Shown here: in pieces, positions 45,738 through 54,800 of the stretch
How the letters are laid out: every line of letters begins with the position of its first letter
Position numbering within the stretch: position 1 is the first letter of the stretch
NCBI GenBank assembly: GCA_046331425.1
Contig: JAXLQU010000001.1
Coordinates: 186,001-250,000 of the forward strand
Reading direction: 5' to 3'
From: JANNUT01 sp046331425
GTDB taxonomy: Bacteria; Acidobacteriota; Polarisedimenticolia; J045
DNA length: 64,000 bases
Notes under the pieces: generated by a model
What the model saw: only the letters and a program-made list of their open reading frames with translations
What the model was told of the DNA's origin: nothing
Database searches by the model: none
Position numbers and translations under genes: made by a program

Positions 45738-47909
45738 ATGGACCCGCAAGATTTCGATGAACTGTTGTTTGGCGGTCCGGCCTCGGCCGGTGACGACGCG
45801 CCCTCGCCATTCTCCGAGCGGGTCGTCGTGCCGCCTTTGGACCCCAAGAGTCCGCAGCACTACCTCAGTCGCGAACTGAGTTTTCTTGCGTTCAATGAAC
45901 GAGTCCTGGCGCAAGCGCGCGACGCCTCGTTGCCGCTCTTGGAGCGGCTTCGATTCCTGACGATCAGTTGCACCAACCTGGATGAGTTCTTCGAGATTCG
46001 CGTTGCCGGTGTCAGTCAGCAAATTCACTACAACTTGACCAAACGAACCTCCGACGGTCGCACTCCGATCGAGACAGTCGCTGCGGTCAGTGAGCAAGCG
46101 CATCGCTTCGTTGCCGAACAGTACCGGGTGCTGAACGAAGAACTGATGCCGGCCATGGAGCGGCAGGGGCTGGCGGTCCGCAAGCGCGGCCAATGGACGC
46201 CCGCACAGACCCGATGGATCGCTGAGTTCTTCGAGCGCGAAGTGCTTCCCGTGTTGACCCCCTTGGGGTTGGACCCGGCGCATCCGTTCCCGAGGATCCT
46301 CAACAAGAGTCTCAACTTCATCCTGCAGTTGGAAGGCAAAGACGCCTTCGGTCGCGCCACCGATCTGGCCGTGGTGCAAGCACCGCGGTTGTTGCCTCGA
46401 TTGATCGAGTTCCCAGCGGAGATAGCTACCTGCCCGCATGAATTCACGTTGCTGTCTTCGGTGATTCACGCCCACGTCGGGCAGTTGTTCCCGGGGATGA
46501 GGGTCAAGGAGTGCTGGCAATTCAGGGTGACGCGCAACGGCGATCTGTTCGTCGATGAGGAAGAGGTCGACGATCTGCTGCACGCGCTGAAGGGCGAGCT
46601 GTCACGCCGCAACTACGGCGATGCGGTGCGACTGGAAGTCGTGGCCTACTGCCCACCCGAAATCTACGAGTTTCTGTTGGAGCAGTTTGGCTTGACCAAG
46701 GACGCGCTCTACCTGGTCAACGGCCCGGTGAATCTGAATCGACTCTCTGCGCTGTACGACCTGGTGCGGCGCCCAGACTTGAAATACCCGTCCTTTCTGC
46801 CGGGCACGCCCAAGGAGCTTCCGCCCGGCGCCGACCTGTTCGAGGCGCTGCGCAAAGGGGACGTGCTGCTGCATCACCCGTTTCAGTCGTTCACACCGGT
46901 CGTGGAGTTCGTGCGCCAAGCGTCGCAGGACCCACAGGTGTTGGCGATCAAGCAGACTCTCTACCGCACCAACAACAACTCACCGCTGGTCGACGCGCTG
47001 CTCGATGCCGCTCGCGCAGGCAAAGAGGTCACCGCGGTGGTCGAGTTGCGTGCTCGCTTCGATGAAGCTGCGAACATCGAGTTGGCGACTCGGCTCCAGG
47101 AGGTGGGCGCCAAGGTCGTGTACGGGATCGTCGGCTACAAGACACACGCCAAGATGACGCTCGTGGTGCGCCGCGAGGGGGCGGCGCTACGCCGCTATGT
47201 TCACCTCGGGACCGGCAACTACCACACCGGTACGGCCCGCGCGTATACCGATTTCTCGCTGCTCTCGGCCAGCGACAAGTTGGGCCAAGATGTGCACAAC
47301 CTGTTCACGCAACTGACGGGGCTCGGGCGTGTGAGCAAATTGCAAGCGCTGCTGCAAGCGCCGTTCACGCTGCACAAGTCGTGGTTGGCTTTGATCGAAC
47401 AAGAGGCGCAGGAAGCGCGGGCCGGCCGGCGATCGCGGATCATCCTGAAGATGAACTCGCTCACCGAGCCGCGCGTGATTCAGGCGCTGTATCGGGCCTC
47501 GCAGGCAGGTGTGCCGATCGATCTGATCGTGCGAGGGCTGTGCTGTTTGAAGCCAGGTATCCCTGGACTGTCGGAGAACATCAGTGTTCGCAGCATCATC
47601 GGCAGATTCTTGGAGCATCACCGCGTGAGCTACTTCCATGCACGAGGTCAAGAGGTCGTCTATCTATCGAGTGCCGATTGGATGGATCGCAACTTCTTTC
47701 GTCGTGTCGAGATTGCATTCCCTGTCGACGATCCAAAGGTCAAGAGTGCCGTGATCGCACAGGGGCTGCAGTTATACGTCGAGGACAACGTTCAGTCCTG
47801 GTCCCTGCAACCCGACGGTTCGTATCGTCGAGATCATGCCGATCCAGGTGAGCGTGGGCGTAGCGCGCAACAAACGCTGCTCGCGCGACTCTCGGAACGC
47901 TGGTCGTAA
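45738..47909 (+). CDS. ppk: polyphosphate kinase 1
   Basis: A 723-residue PPK1 that reversibly polymerises ATP gamma-phosphate into polyphosphate. The N-terminal domain has YLSRELSFLAFNERVLAQAR and TNLDEFFEIRVAGVSQQIH; the catalytic part has LAIKQTLYRTNNNSPLVDAL, the phosphoacceptor-region His in VYGIVGYKTHAKMTLVVRRE, LGTGNYHTGTARAYTDFSLL, the second catalytic His segment FLEHHRVSYFHARGQEVVYL, and SADWMDRNFFRRVEIAFPV. Full length. It begins 122 bases after the selenoprotein gene, with no strong ribosome binding site, and faces the mgtE gene tail to tail. Confidence 0.97.
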   Translation: MDPQDFDELLFGGPASAGDDAPSPFSERVVVPPLDPKSPQHYLSRELSFLAFNERVLAQARDASLPLLERLRFLTISCTNLDEFFEIRVAGVSQQIHYNLTKRTSDGRTPIETVAAVSEQAHRFVAEQYRVLNEELMPAMERQGLAVRKRGQWTPAQTRWIAEFFEREVLPVLTPLGLDPAHPFPRILNKSLNFILQLEGKDAFGRATDLAVVQAPRLLPRLIEFPAEIATCPHEFTLLSSVIHAHVGQLFPGMRVKECWQFRVTRNGDLFVDEEEVDDLLHALKGELSRRNYGDAVRLEVVAYCPPEIYEFLLEQFGLTKDALYLVNGPVNLNRLSALYDLVRRPDLKYPSFLPGTPKELPPGADLFEALRKGDVLLHHPFQSFTPVVEFVRQASQDPQVLAIKQTLYRTNNNSPLVDALLDAARAGKEVTAVVELRARFDEAANIELATRLQEVGAKVVYGIVGYKTHAKMTLVVRREGAALRRYVHLGTGNYHTGTARAYTDFSLLSASDKLGQDVHNLFTQLTGLGRVSKLQALLQAPFTLHKSWLALIEQEAQEARAGRRSRIILKMNSLTEPRVIQALYRASQAGVPIDLIVRGLCCLKPGIPGLSENISVRSIIGRFLEHHRVSYFHARGQEVVYLSSADWMDRNFFRRVEIAFPVDDPKVKSAVIAQGLQLYVEDNVQSWSLQPDGSYRRDHADPGERGRSAQQTLLARLSERWS

Positions 47910-47984
47910 CGATTCGCATCAGGCGTTCGGGCGCAGCCGAGCCCCGCCTGTTTCGATCATTGCTGCGTCCCGTGCAGCGTTCGC

Positions 47985-49385
47985 TTACATCCCCTTCCAG
48001 CGAAGCAGAAGCGTGGCAAGCCCCAGGAACGTGAAGAAGCCGCCAACATCGGTGCAGGTCGTGACGAACACGGCGGACGCGACGGCGGGGTCGATGCCAT
48101 AGCGCTTGAGAATCATCGGCATCATCGATCCGGCCACACCCGCCACAACCATGTTGATGAGAAGCGCGACGGCGAGCACGGCACCCACCCCGACATCGCG
48201 AAACAGAAACGCCCCCACCAGGAAGCAGACCGCGCCGTTGAGCGCCCCGTTGCCAAGCCCGACGAGAACCTCCTTGGACAGCACGCGAAACATCCCCGGA
48301 ATCTGTTCCAACGCCAATGCACGCACCACCACGGTCAGCGCTTGTGTCGCGGCATTACCGCCCATTCCCGCCACGATCGGCATCAGGGCCGCCAACGCCG
48401 GCAACTTGCCGATCGTGCCGGTAAACATCCCGACCACGCTCGCGGCCAGGAAAGCTGTGCCCAAGTTGATCACCAACCACGGTGCACGCAGGCGCAGCGA
48501 ACGTGTCGCCGGCGTATCGGGTCGCTCGTCGACCGAGACTCCCGACAGGGCGAGCAGTTCCTCGGTAGCTTCGTCTTGCAGTACGTCGATTACGTCATCG
48601 ACGGTCACCTGTCCAACCAACACTTCCTCTGCATCGATCACCGGCAACGCCATCAGGTGGTACTGCTCGATCAACCGCGCCGTCTCTTCCTGTGATGTTT
48701 CGGTGGTGACCGCAATGACGTCACGATCCATGATTCGCTCGAGAGGCGTGTCCGGTTTGGAGACCAGGAGTCTTCGCATGTTGACCACGCCGCACAATCG
48801 CTCGTCATCATCCACGACATACAGGTAGATCAAGGAACCCTGCACTCGCTCGCTTTCCTCTTGCAAGGCTCCGATCGCCTGCGCCACGCTCTGCGCTCGG
48901 CGCCCAGCGAACACGATCGGGCTCATCATGCGTCCAGCGGTGCTGGCATCGTGTTCCAACAACTCGCGAACCGCGTCGGCCTCGGCGCGATTCATCAAAG
49001 ACAACGCAGCTTCGGCGCGATCTCGCGGAAGGCGTTCGGCCAGTCGTGTCGCTTCGTCGACCGGTAACACATCGAGCAAGCGCGCCAGACGATGAGGCTC
49101 CAAATCAGCGATCAGGGCCACGGACAGATCGTCTGGCAGCTCAGTGAGGATCGCCGCTGCGCGGTTCCAGAGGTTTTCGGTCAAAAGCACCGCAAACAAA
49201 CGCCGACGTTCAACCGCCGCGAGCGCCTCGAACAACAGTGCGGCATCGGCGGGACGAGCTCGTTGCAGCAACTTCGCCAGGTTGGCGTGTGCGTCGCGGT
49301 GCAGCAGCTTCCGTACGGTGTGGACAGCCTGCGGCGTCGCTCGCGCCGTGAGCGGCGCATCGAGTCGCCACGTAATGCGAGGCAT
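47985..49385 (-). CDS. mgtE: magnesium transporter MgtE
   Basis: A 466-residue MgtE channel. The N-terminal superhelical domain (LLHRDAHANLAKLLQRARPA through AEALSLMNRAEADAVRELL) is followed by two CBS domains (SAGRMMSPIVFAGRRAQS-like start, PLERIMDRDVIAVTTETSQE) that sense Mg2+, a linker, and five membrane helices. The pore/selectivity region is MPIVAGMGGNAATQALTVVV, and the last helix includes DVGGFFTFLGLA. The ATG at 49385 is chosen because GGAGGAA lies 6 bases upstream; an upstream in-frame start at 49454 lacks this. It shares a strand with ppx (16 bases apart). Confidence 0.95.
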   Translation of the reverse strand: MPRITWRLDAPLTARATPQAVHTVRKLLHRDAHANLAKLLQRARPADAALLFEALAAVERRRLFAVLLTENLWNRAAAILTELPDDLSVALIADLEPHRLARLLDVLPVDEATRLAERLPRDRAEAALSLMNRAEADAVRELLEHDASTAGRMMSPIVFAGRRAQSVAQAIGALQEESERVQGSLIYLYVVDDDERLCGVVNMRRLLVSKPDTPLERIMDRDVIAVTTETSQEETARLIEQYHLMALPVIDAEEVLVGQVTVDDVIDVLQDEATEELLALSGVSVDERPDTPATRSLRLRAPWLVINLGTAFLAASVVGMFTGTIGKLPALAALMPIVAGMGGNAATQALTVVVRALALEQIPGMFRVLSKEVLVGLGNGALNGAVCFLVGAFLFRDVGVGAVLAVALLINMVVAGVAGSMMPMILKRYGIDPAVASAVFVTTCTDVGGFFTFLGLATLLLRWKGM

Positions 49386-49401
49386 TGCAGTTCCTCCGCG
49401 G

Positions 49402-50901
49402 TCAACTGAACTGAAGTATGTAACCGGCCTCGGCCAACGCGGTCGCCTCGTCATCCAAATCGGCGCGCGTCAGCGGGTGGTCGTCGAGCCATCCTGGTGG
49501 AAACGCCAGTCGCAACGATGTGTCCTCGGCCGCCAGCGAAACGATCGGCAGTCGGCGAGGGCTCCGCGCCCGGTTCAACAGCACGGCGAGGCGCAGAAGC
49601 ACAGCCAAGCGCAATACCGATTCGGCATCGTTGCCAGGGAGTCCCTCGATGCTCGACCGATTCAAGCGGCGGCGGTGATTTTGGATCAGCGCGGCAAGCA
49701 GCAGTTGATCGTCACTGGAAAAACCCGGCATATCGGAGTGCGTCACGAGATACGCGCCATGTTTGTGGTACCCCGAGAAGGTGACTGCCAGTCCCGCCTC
49801 GTGCAGCCGTGCGGCCCAGATCAAGGTCTGACGAGAGGCTGTCGAGTCGAGGTTCCAACCCTTACCGGCCTGCGAGAGCAACTGAAGCGCGGAGCGCTCG
49901 ACGCGCGCCACCTGCTCGAGGTCGATGTGGTAGCGCTCCAACATCCGGCGGATCGTGTGGTCACGCACGTCCTCGTGCCGGATCCGGCCGAGCAGGTCGT
50001 AGAGCAGACCTTCGCGCATGGCGCCGGATGCAGCGACGACTCGGTCGATGCCCAGGCTCTCGCAGAAGGCAATCAGAATGGCCAACCCGCCAGGGAGCAC
50101 CGCGGCCCGATCATCGCGCACGCCGGGCAAATCGAGCCGCGAAACCGAGCCTGCCGCGATCACCGCTTTGCGGAGTTTTTTCAGACCATCCAAGGTGACT
50201 CCGTCACCCCAACCGAGGCTGCGAATGCACTCGTCGATGGCTTGAATGGTGCCGGAGGAGCCGACGCACGATTCCCAGCCCAGCGCCTTCAGTCGCCGCT
50301 CGATGGCTTGTAGGTCGCGTTGCGCCGTGAGTTCCGCTTTGCGGAATCGCTCGCGATCGATCCCTCCACCCGGGAAGAAACTCCGCGAGTAAGTAACGCA
50401 ACCCATGCGCATGCTCTCGGCCTCAAGCACCTCGAACGCTTCGCCAAGAATGCACTCGGTACTTCCGCCGCCGATATCGATCACGAGGCGCCGCGCCGAC
50501 GCTTCGTGAAGGCTGTGAGCGACTCCCAGATAAATCAGCCGCGCCTCTTCGCGGCCGGGAACAATTTCGATCGGAACGCCTCCCAGTGCTTGCTGCGCCT
50601 TGCGCAGAAACGCGCGTGCATTTTTCGCGCGTCGCAACGCGTCGGTTCCTACGGCGCGGATTTGCTCACGCGGAAGGTCGCGAAGCCGTTGGCCAAAGCG
50701 TGCCAAACAAGCCAGCGCACGGGCCTGCACGTCCTCTGTGAGCCGCTGCTCTTCGTCCAGTCCGGACGAGAGTTGTATCGCCTCACGGAGTCGATCGATC
50801 AGGTGCAGTTCGGAATGAACGACACGCGCGATCGCCAAGTGAAAGCTATTCGAACCAAGATCGACCGCGGCTACGGTCGATGGTGTCGCCGGACCACTCA
50901 C
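49402..50901 (-). CDS. ppx: exopolyphosphatase / Ppx-GppA family phosphatase
   Basis: A 499-residue ASKHA-fold enzyme that removes terminal phosphates from polyphosphate (or hydrolyses pppGpp). The N-terminal phosphate loop is VAAVDLGSNSFHLAIARVV, followed by AVGTDALRRAKNARAFLRKA, VPGREEARLIYLGVAHSL with the catalytic Glu, VIDIGGGSTECILGE and VGSSGTIQAIDECIRSLGW. The C-terminal HD-like part contains AARLHEAGLAVTFSGYHKHG. The GTG at 50901 is selected for AAGGAG 8 bases upstream; longer starts add a basic stretch. It is the degradative counterpart of ppk two genes away and lies divergent from apaH. Confidence 0.93.
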   Translation of the reverse strand: MSGPATPSTVAAVDLGSNSFHLAIARVVHSELHLIDRLREAIQLSSGLDEEQRLTEDVQARALACLARFGQRLRDLPREQIRAVGTDALRRAKNARAFLRKAQQALGGVPIEIVPGREEARLIYLGVAHSLHEASARRLVIDIGGGSTECILGEAFEVLEAESMRMGCVTYSRSFFPGGGIDRERFRKAELTAQRDLQAIERRLKALGWESCVGSSGTIQAIDECIRSLGWGDGVTLDGLKKLRKAVIAAGSVSRLDLPGVRDDRAAVLPGGLAILIAFCESLGIDRVVAASGAMREGLLYDLLGRIRHEDVRDHTIRRMLERYHIDLEQVARVERSALQLLSQAGKGWNLDSTASRQTLIWAARLHEAGLAVTFSGYHKHGAYLVTHSDMPGFSSDDQLLLAALIQNHRRRLNRSSIEGLPGNDAESVLRLAVLLRLAVLLNRARSPRRLPIVSLAAEDTSLRLAFPPGWLDDHPLTRADLDDEATALAEAGYILQFS

Positions 50902-51036
50902 GCGCCTGCTCCTTGCTTGGGATGCGCTGCCGACAAGAGACCGCAGAAGGGGAGCGCCCCGCGCGAGAGGATACCCAATGCGAGGATCTGCTGCGCGGAT
51001 CCCCGCCAACTATCGCTGCTTCGGTATGCTTGGCCC

Positions 51037-51855
51037 ATGAGTCTGTACGCCATTGGCGATGTTCATGGTTGCTGGCACACGTTGGAGCGACTGCTAAAGC
51101 GTCTGCCGCGCCACGACGCTTTCCAGCAACTGTGGTTCGTAGGCGACCTGGTCAATCGCGGGCCACATCCATTGGCGACACTGCGATTCGTGCGCGATCT
51201 CGGCGACGGTGCCGTGACGGTGCTGGGGAATCACGACCTGCGGTTGCTCCGAATGGCGTTGGCGGGGGAGCGAACCGACGCGCGAGGCTGGCTCTCAGAG
51301 GTGTTCGAGGCGCACGATTCAGTCGAACTGATCGACTGGCTGCGACACCGTCCGCTGATTCATCGCGCTGCAGGGTGGACTCTGGTGCATGCCGGTCTGC
51401 TGCCGGGTTGGAGTGTTGCAGAGGCCGAGATCCGGGCGCGTCGGATCGAGTCGACCCTCCGTTCCGACGCGGCGCTGGCGCTGCTCGAATTGCATCGAGC
51501 CTCGCCCGAGAGCTTGGCCCGCCACTCGAAGCAGCAGGCTGAGCTTGCATCGGACCTCGCAGCCCTGACCCGGCTGCGTTACTGCGACAGCGCCGGCCGC
51601 AGTGACTCGAGTTTCGATGGAGCCCCGGGCCAGGCTCCCCCGGAGTTGGTCCCGTGGTTTCGCCATCCGGCACGACGTTCCCGAGACGAGCCGATCGTGT
51701 TCGGACATTGGTCGAGCCTGGGACTGTATCGGGGCGAGGGCGTGCTCGCGATCGACACGGGCTGCACTCGGGGCGGGCAACTCACTGCGGTCGATCTCCT
51801 CGACGGAGTGGTCTTTTCGGAGCCGCGGGATTCGCGTGACGCAGGCCGTGCTTGA
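51037..51855 (+). CDS. apaH: symmetrical bis(5'-nucleosyl)-tetraphosphatase
   Basis: A 272-residue metallophosphoesterase that splits Ap4A into two ADP. Metal motifs are YAIGDVHGCWHTLERLL, FVGDLVNRGPHPLATLRFVR, VTVLGNHDLRLLRMAL and the later TLVHAGLLPGW and IVFGHWSSLGLY, with IDTGCTRGGQLTAVDL at the C-terminus. The ATG at 51037 begins exactly at the domain. It is divergent from ppx and is followed 31 bases later by the large regulator gene. Confidence 0.95.
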   Translation: MSLYAIGDVHGCWHTLERLLKRLPRHDAFQQLWFVGDLVNRGPHPLATLRFVRDLGDGAVTVLGNHDLRLLRMALAGERTDARGWLSEVFEAHDSVELIDWLRHRPLIHRAAGWTLVHAGLLPGWSVAEAEIRARRIESTLRSDAALALLELHRASPESLARHSKQQAELASDLAALTRLRYCDSAGRSDSSFDGAPGQAPPELVPWFRHPARRSRDEPIVFGHWSSLGLYRGEGVLAIDTGCTRGGQLTAVDLLDGVVFSEPRDSRDAGRA

Positions 51856-51886
51856 CCCCCAACGCGCGCCGCCGTAAACAGGTGCG

Positions 51887-54800
51887 GTGTCTGAACAAGA
51901 AGGAATCAACGGTCAGCAGTTGATCGACGCGCTTCTGCGCGCCGCAGGATCCTGCGTCGGTGCGGCGCAGCAGCTCAAGATCGCCCGCTCGACCTTGTAC
52001 CGCCTGCTCGATCGTTTTCGGATCGACCCAGAGTCGATACGAGTGGTCGGTGGACGATATGAGCTGATCGCCGCGCTGGGGCAGGGCGGGCAAGCCTGGG
52101 TATACAAGGCTCGCGATCGTTCTTCGGCGAACGCCCTACTGGCACTCAAGTTGTTTCGTTTGACGGAGGGAACTACGTACAGCGCGGCACTCGAGAACGA
52201 GTTCCGATTGCTCTCGCTGTTGCGTCATCGCGGGCTGCCGCGGGTCCACGACTACGGCTCTGATCCTCGACTCGGCATCGCGTTCGTGACGATGGATCTG
52301 ATTGCGGGGCGCCCGTTCCTCGAAGCGCTTCGTGGGCGGCGTATCGTCGAGACGGCAGCCGTACTTGCCGAACTGCTCGACGTGCTCAGCAACCTGCACC
52401 GCGCTGGTCTGGTACATCGTGACATCAGTTCGGCAAACGTCCTGGTTGACCTTTCGGATGACAGCGCGGTTCGGCCCTCCGTCTTCCTGGTCGATTTCGG
52501 ACTCGCACAGACGCTGGCAGTACAACGCTCGCAGCCCGGGGGAAAACTGAATTACCTCGCGCCGGAACTCCTCGAGGGTCAGCCGGCATCGGCGCGCTCC
52601 GATCTCTACGCCGTTGGAGTGTTGGGGTATCTGGGGCTAGCCGGCCGGTTGCCGTGGACCCGGCCGCAGACAGCCGCTGGTACCGATGCTCCTCAACCGC
52701 TCAGGTTGCGCGAGGTTGTGCCCCACCTGGACGCTACGCTCGAACGGGTCCTGACCAAACTGGTCATGTGCGATCCGGCGCAACGCTACGGTGATGCAGC
52801 GTCCGCGCGGGATGATCTGTTGAGTTCTCCGCTGCTGCGCCGCGCTGCTTGGTCCATAAGGCGACGCGTCGAATCGCCGCTTGTGGGTCGAGAGACTGAA
52901 CTGCAAACAATCGCAGCATGGCGCACCGCGTCCGACGCCGTGCCAGGCCTTGCAGTGCTGGCCGAGGTCGGGGTTGGAAAGTCCCGCCTGCTGAACGCTG
53001 CAGCAGATGAAGCGCGAGCCAGTGGTGCGCACGTGCTGCTGTTGTCCAGCCGCGAGCGTGCAGGCTTTGGCTTGTCTCAGTTGGGGCACGGTTTGCAGTC
53101 GGTCGCCGCGAGGTTCTCAGCCGATGGATCCAGCCGTGAAGCGGTGTCGCGGCTCGTCGAACAACTCTCATCGCCCCAACTCGGCGAGAGTGCGCTGGCC
53201 TCGCTCGAATCCGGAGCGCAGTTGTTGAGCGCCGTTTGCCGGCCGCGCGGTTTGCTTCTGATTTGCGATGACTTGCATGAAGCCGAGGCCGCGCTGCTCG
53301 ATCTTCTGGCAAGTTGGTTGCGGCGCTGGAGTCAGACCGGGATGCGCCTGCTGGTAGCGTCCCGCACACCCGCGCCCATGGGTCCACTCGACCGGATGTT
53401 GCGTGCAGCGCAGGTCGAAGGGAGCGTCAAGAAACTGATGTTGGCCCCGCTCGATCAGCGCGCGACGCAGCAGTTGATCGCCGCGCAGACCGACGGCGCC
53501 CAGGCGGCGGTCTCGTCTCAGCGTCTGTTCGAGTTGACAGGCGGGAACCCGCTGTTTCTCGAGCTGGTGCTCGAGGAGTCAGCCCGTGCCGAGTTCGAGG
53601 CGCAGAGCAGTCAATTGCCGGCCAGCATCGAAGCTGCGGCACGGGAACTCGTCGCACACCTGGTCGGGCCGGCCCGTGCCTGGAGTGAGGTGATCGCCGT
53701 TGCCGACGGCCCGTGCCGAGAGGAGGACGTGCAGCGCATCAGTGGCGTCTTCATGAGTGAGCAAGACCTGGGATCTGCCGCTTCCGTCTTGGTTCGCGAG
53801 AACGGCGGCATCGATTTTCGCCATCCGTTTCTGCGAACCGTTCAACGTGGGCAACTGGAGGAGCAACGGCGGCGGGATCTGCATCTGGCATGGGCCGAGC
53901 ATTTCGATGGCGACAATGAGCGATTGCTGGATCGCGCGTGGCACTTGGTGGGCGCCGAGGCCGATTCGAGTGCGGTGCCGGTCTTTCGCGAAGCGGCCAC
54001 TCTGCTCGAGAACCGATGGGAGCATCAGCGTGCGACCCCGCTGTTGGAAGCATGGCTTCGCTCCCTGCCTCCTGGCGATCCATCCCGCATGGCACTCCTG
54101 GAGCGGATCGAGCGGGCCTACCATCGCGTGCGTGATGAACGGCGGAGCCTGCAGGTTTGTCAGCAATGGGCCGATGCCGCGCGAGCCATCGGCGACCGTG
54201 ACGCGGAGTCCAGAGCCGTGGCGAAGGCGGCGGCGCGCCATCGAGATCGTGGAGAACTGACGGCAGCGCGGACCCTCGCGATGCAAGCGAATAAGCTGGC
54301 AACCGAGAGCGGCTCCCGGCAGGCGCAGGCGGTAACCGCCAAGATCCTCGGCTCGGTACTGTGGATGGGTTGGGAGCATTCGCGAGCGCTGGAACAGTTT
54401 GAACGCGTGCTCGAATACGTGGACGAGCAGGCTGATCCTCACGATGCGGCCCTGAGCTGTCACGATGCTGCGGTCTTGATTCATACCGAAGGTCAACAGC
54501 AACGGGCGCTCGCTCTACTCGATCGGTCCAAGCAATTGTTTCGCGCCGCGAAAGACGAGGCGTGGGTGCTCTCTGCCGATAACAACCTCGCGTACCTGAT
54601 GGCCTCGGTCGGTGACGTCGAGGCTGCCGATCGATTGCTGAGCAACGTGGTTACGCGTTTTTCAGCGATGACTCACGGCTTGCCGATCGACCCGTACCTG
54701 GAGTCGCGCGCGATCACGCTCTGGCGTCTCGGGAGGTACGAGGAGTTGGTAGACGTGTGCGACCGGTTGATCGGCGAGGCCTCTCGCTTCTCTCGTTCGG

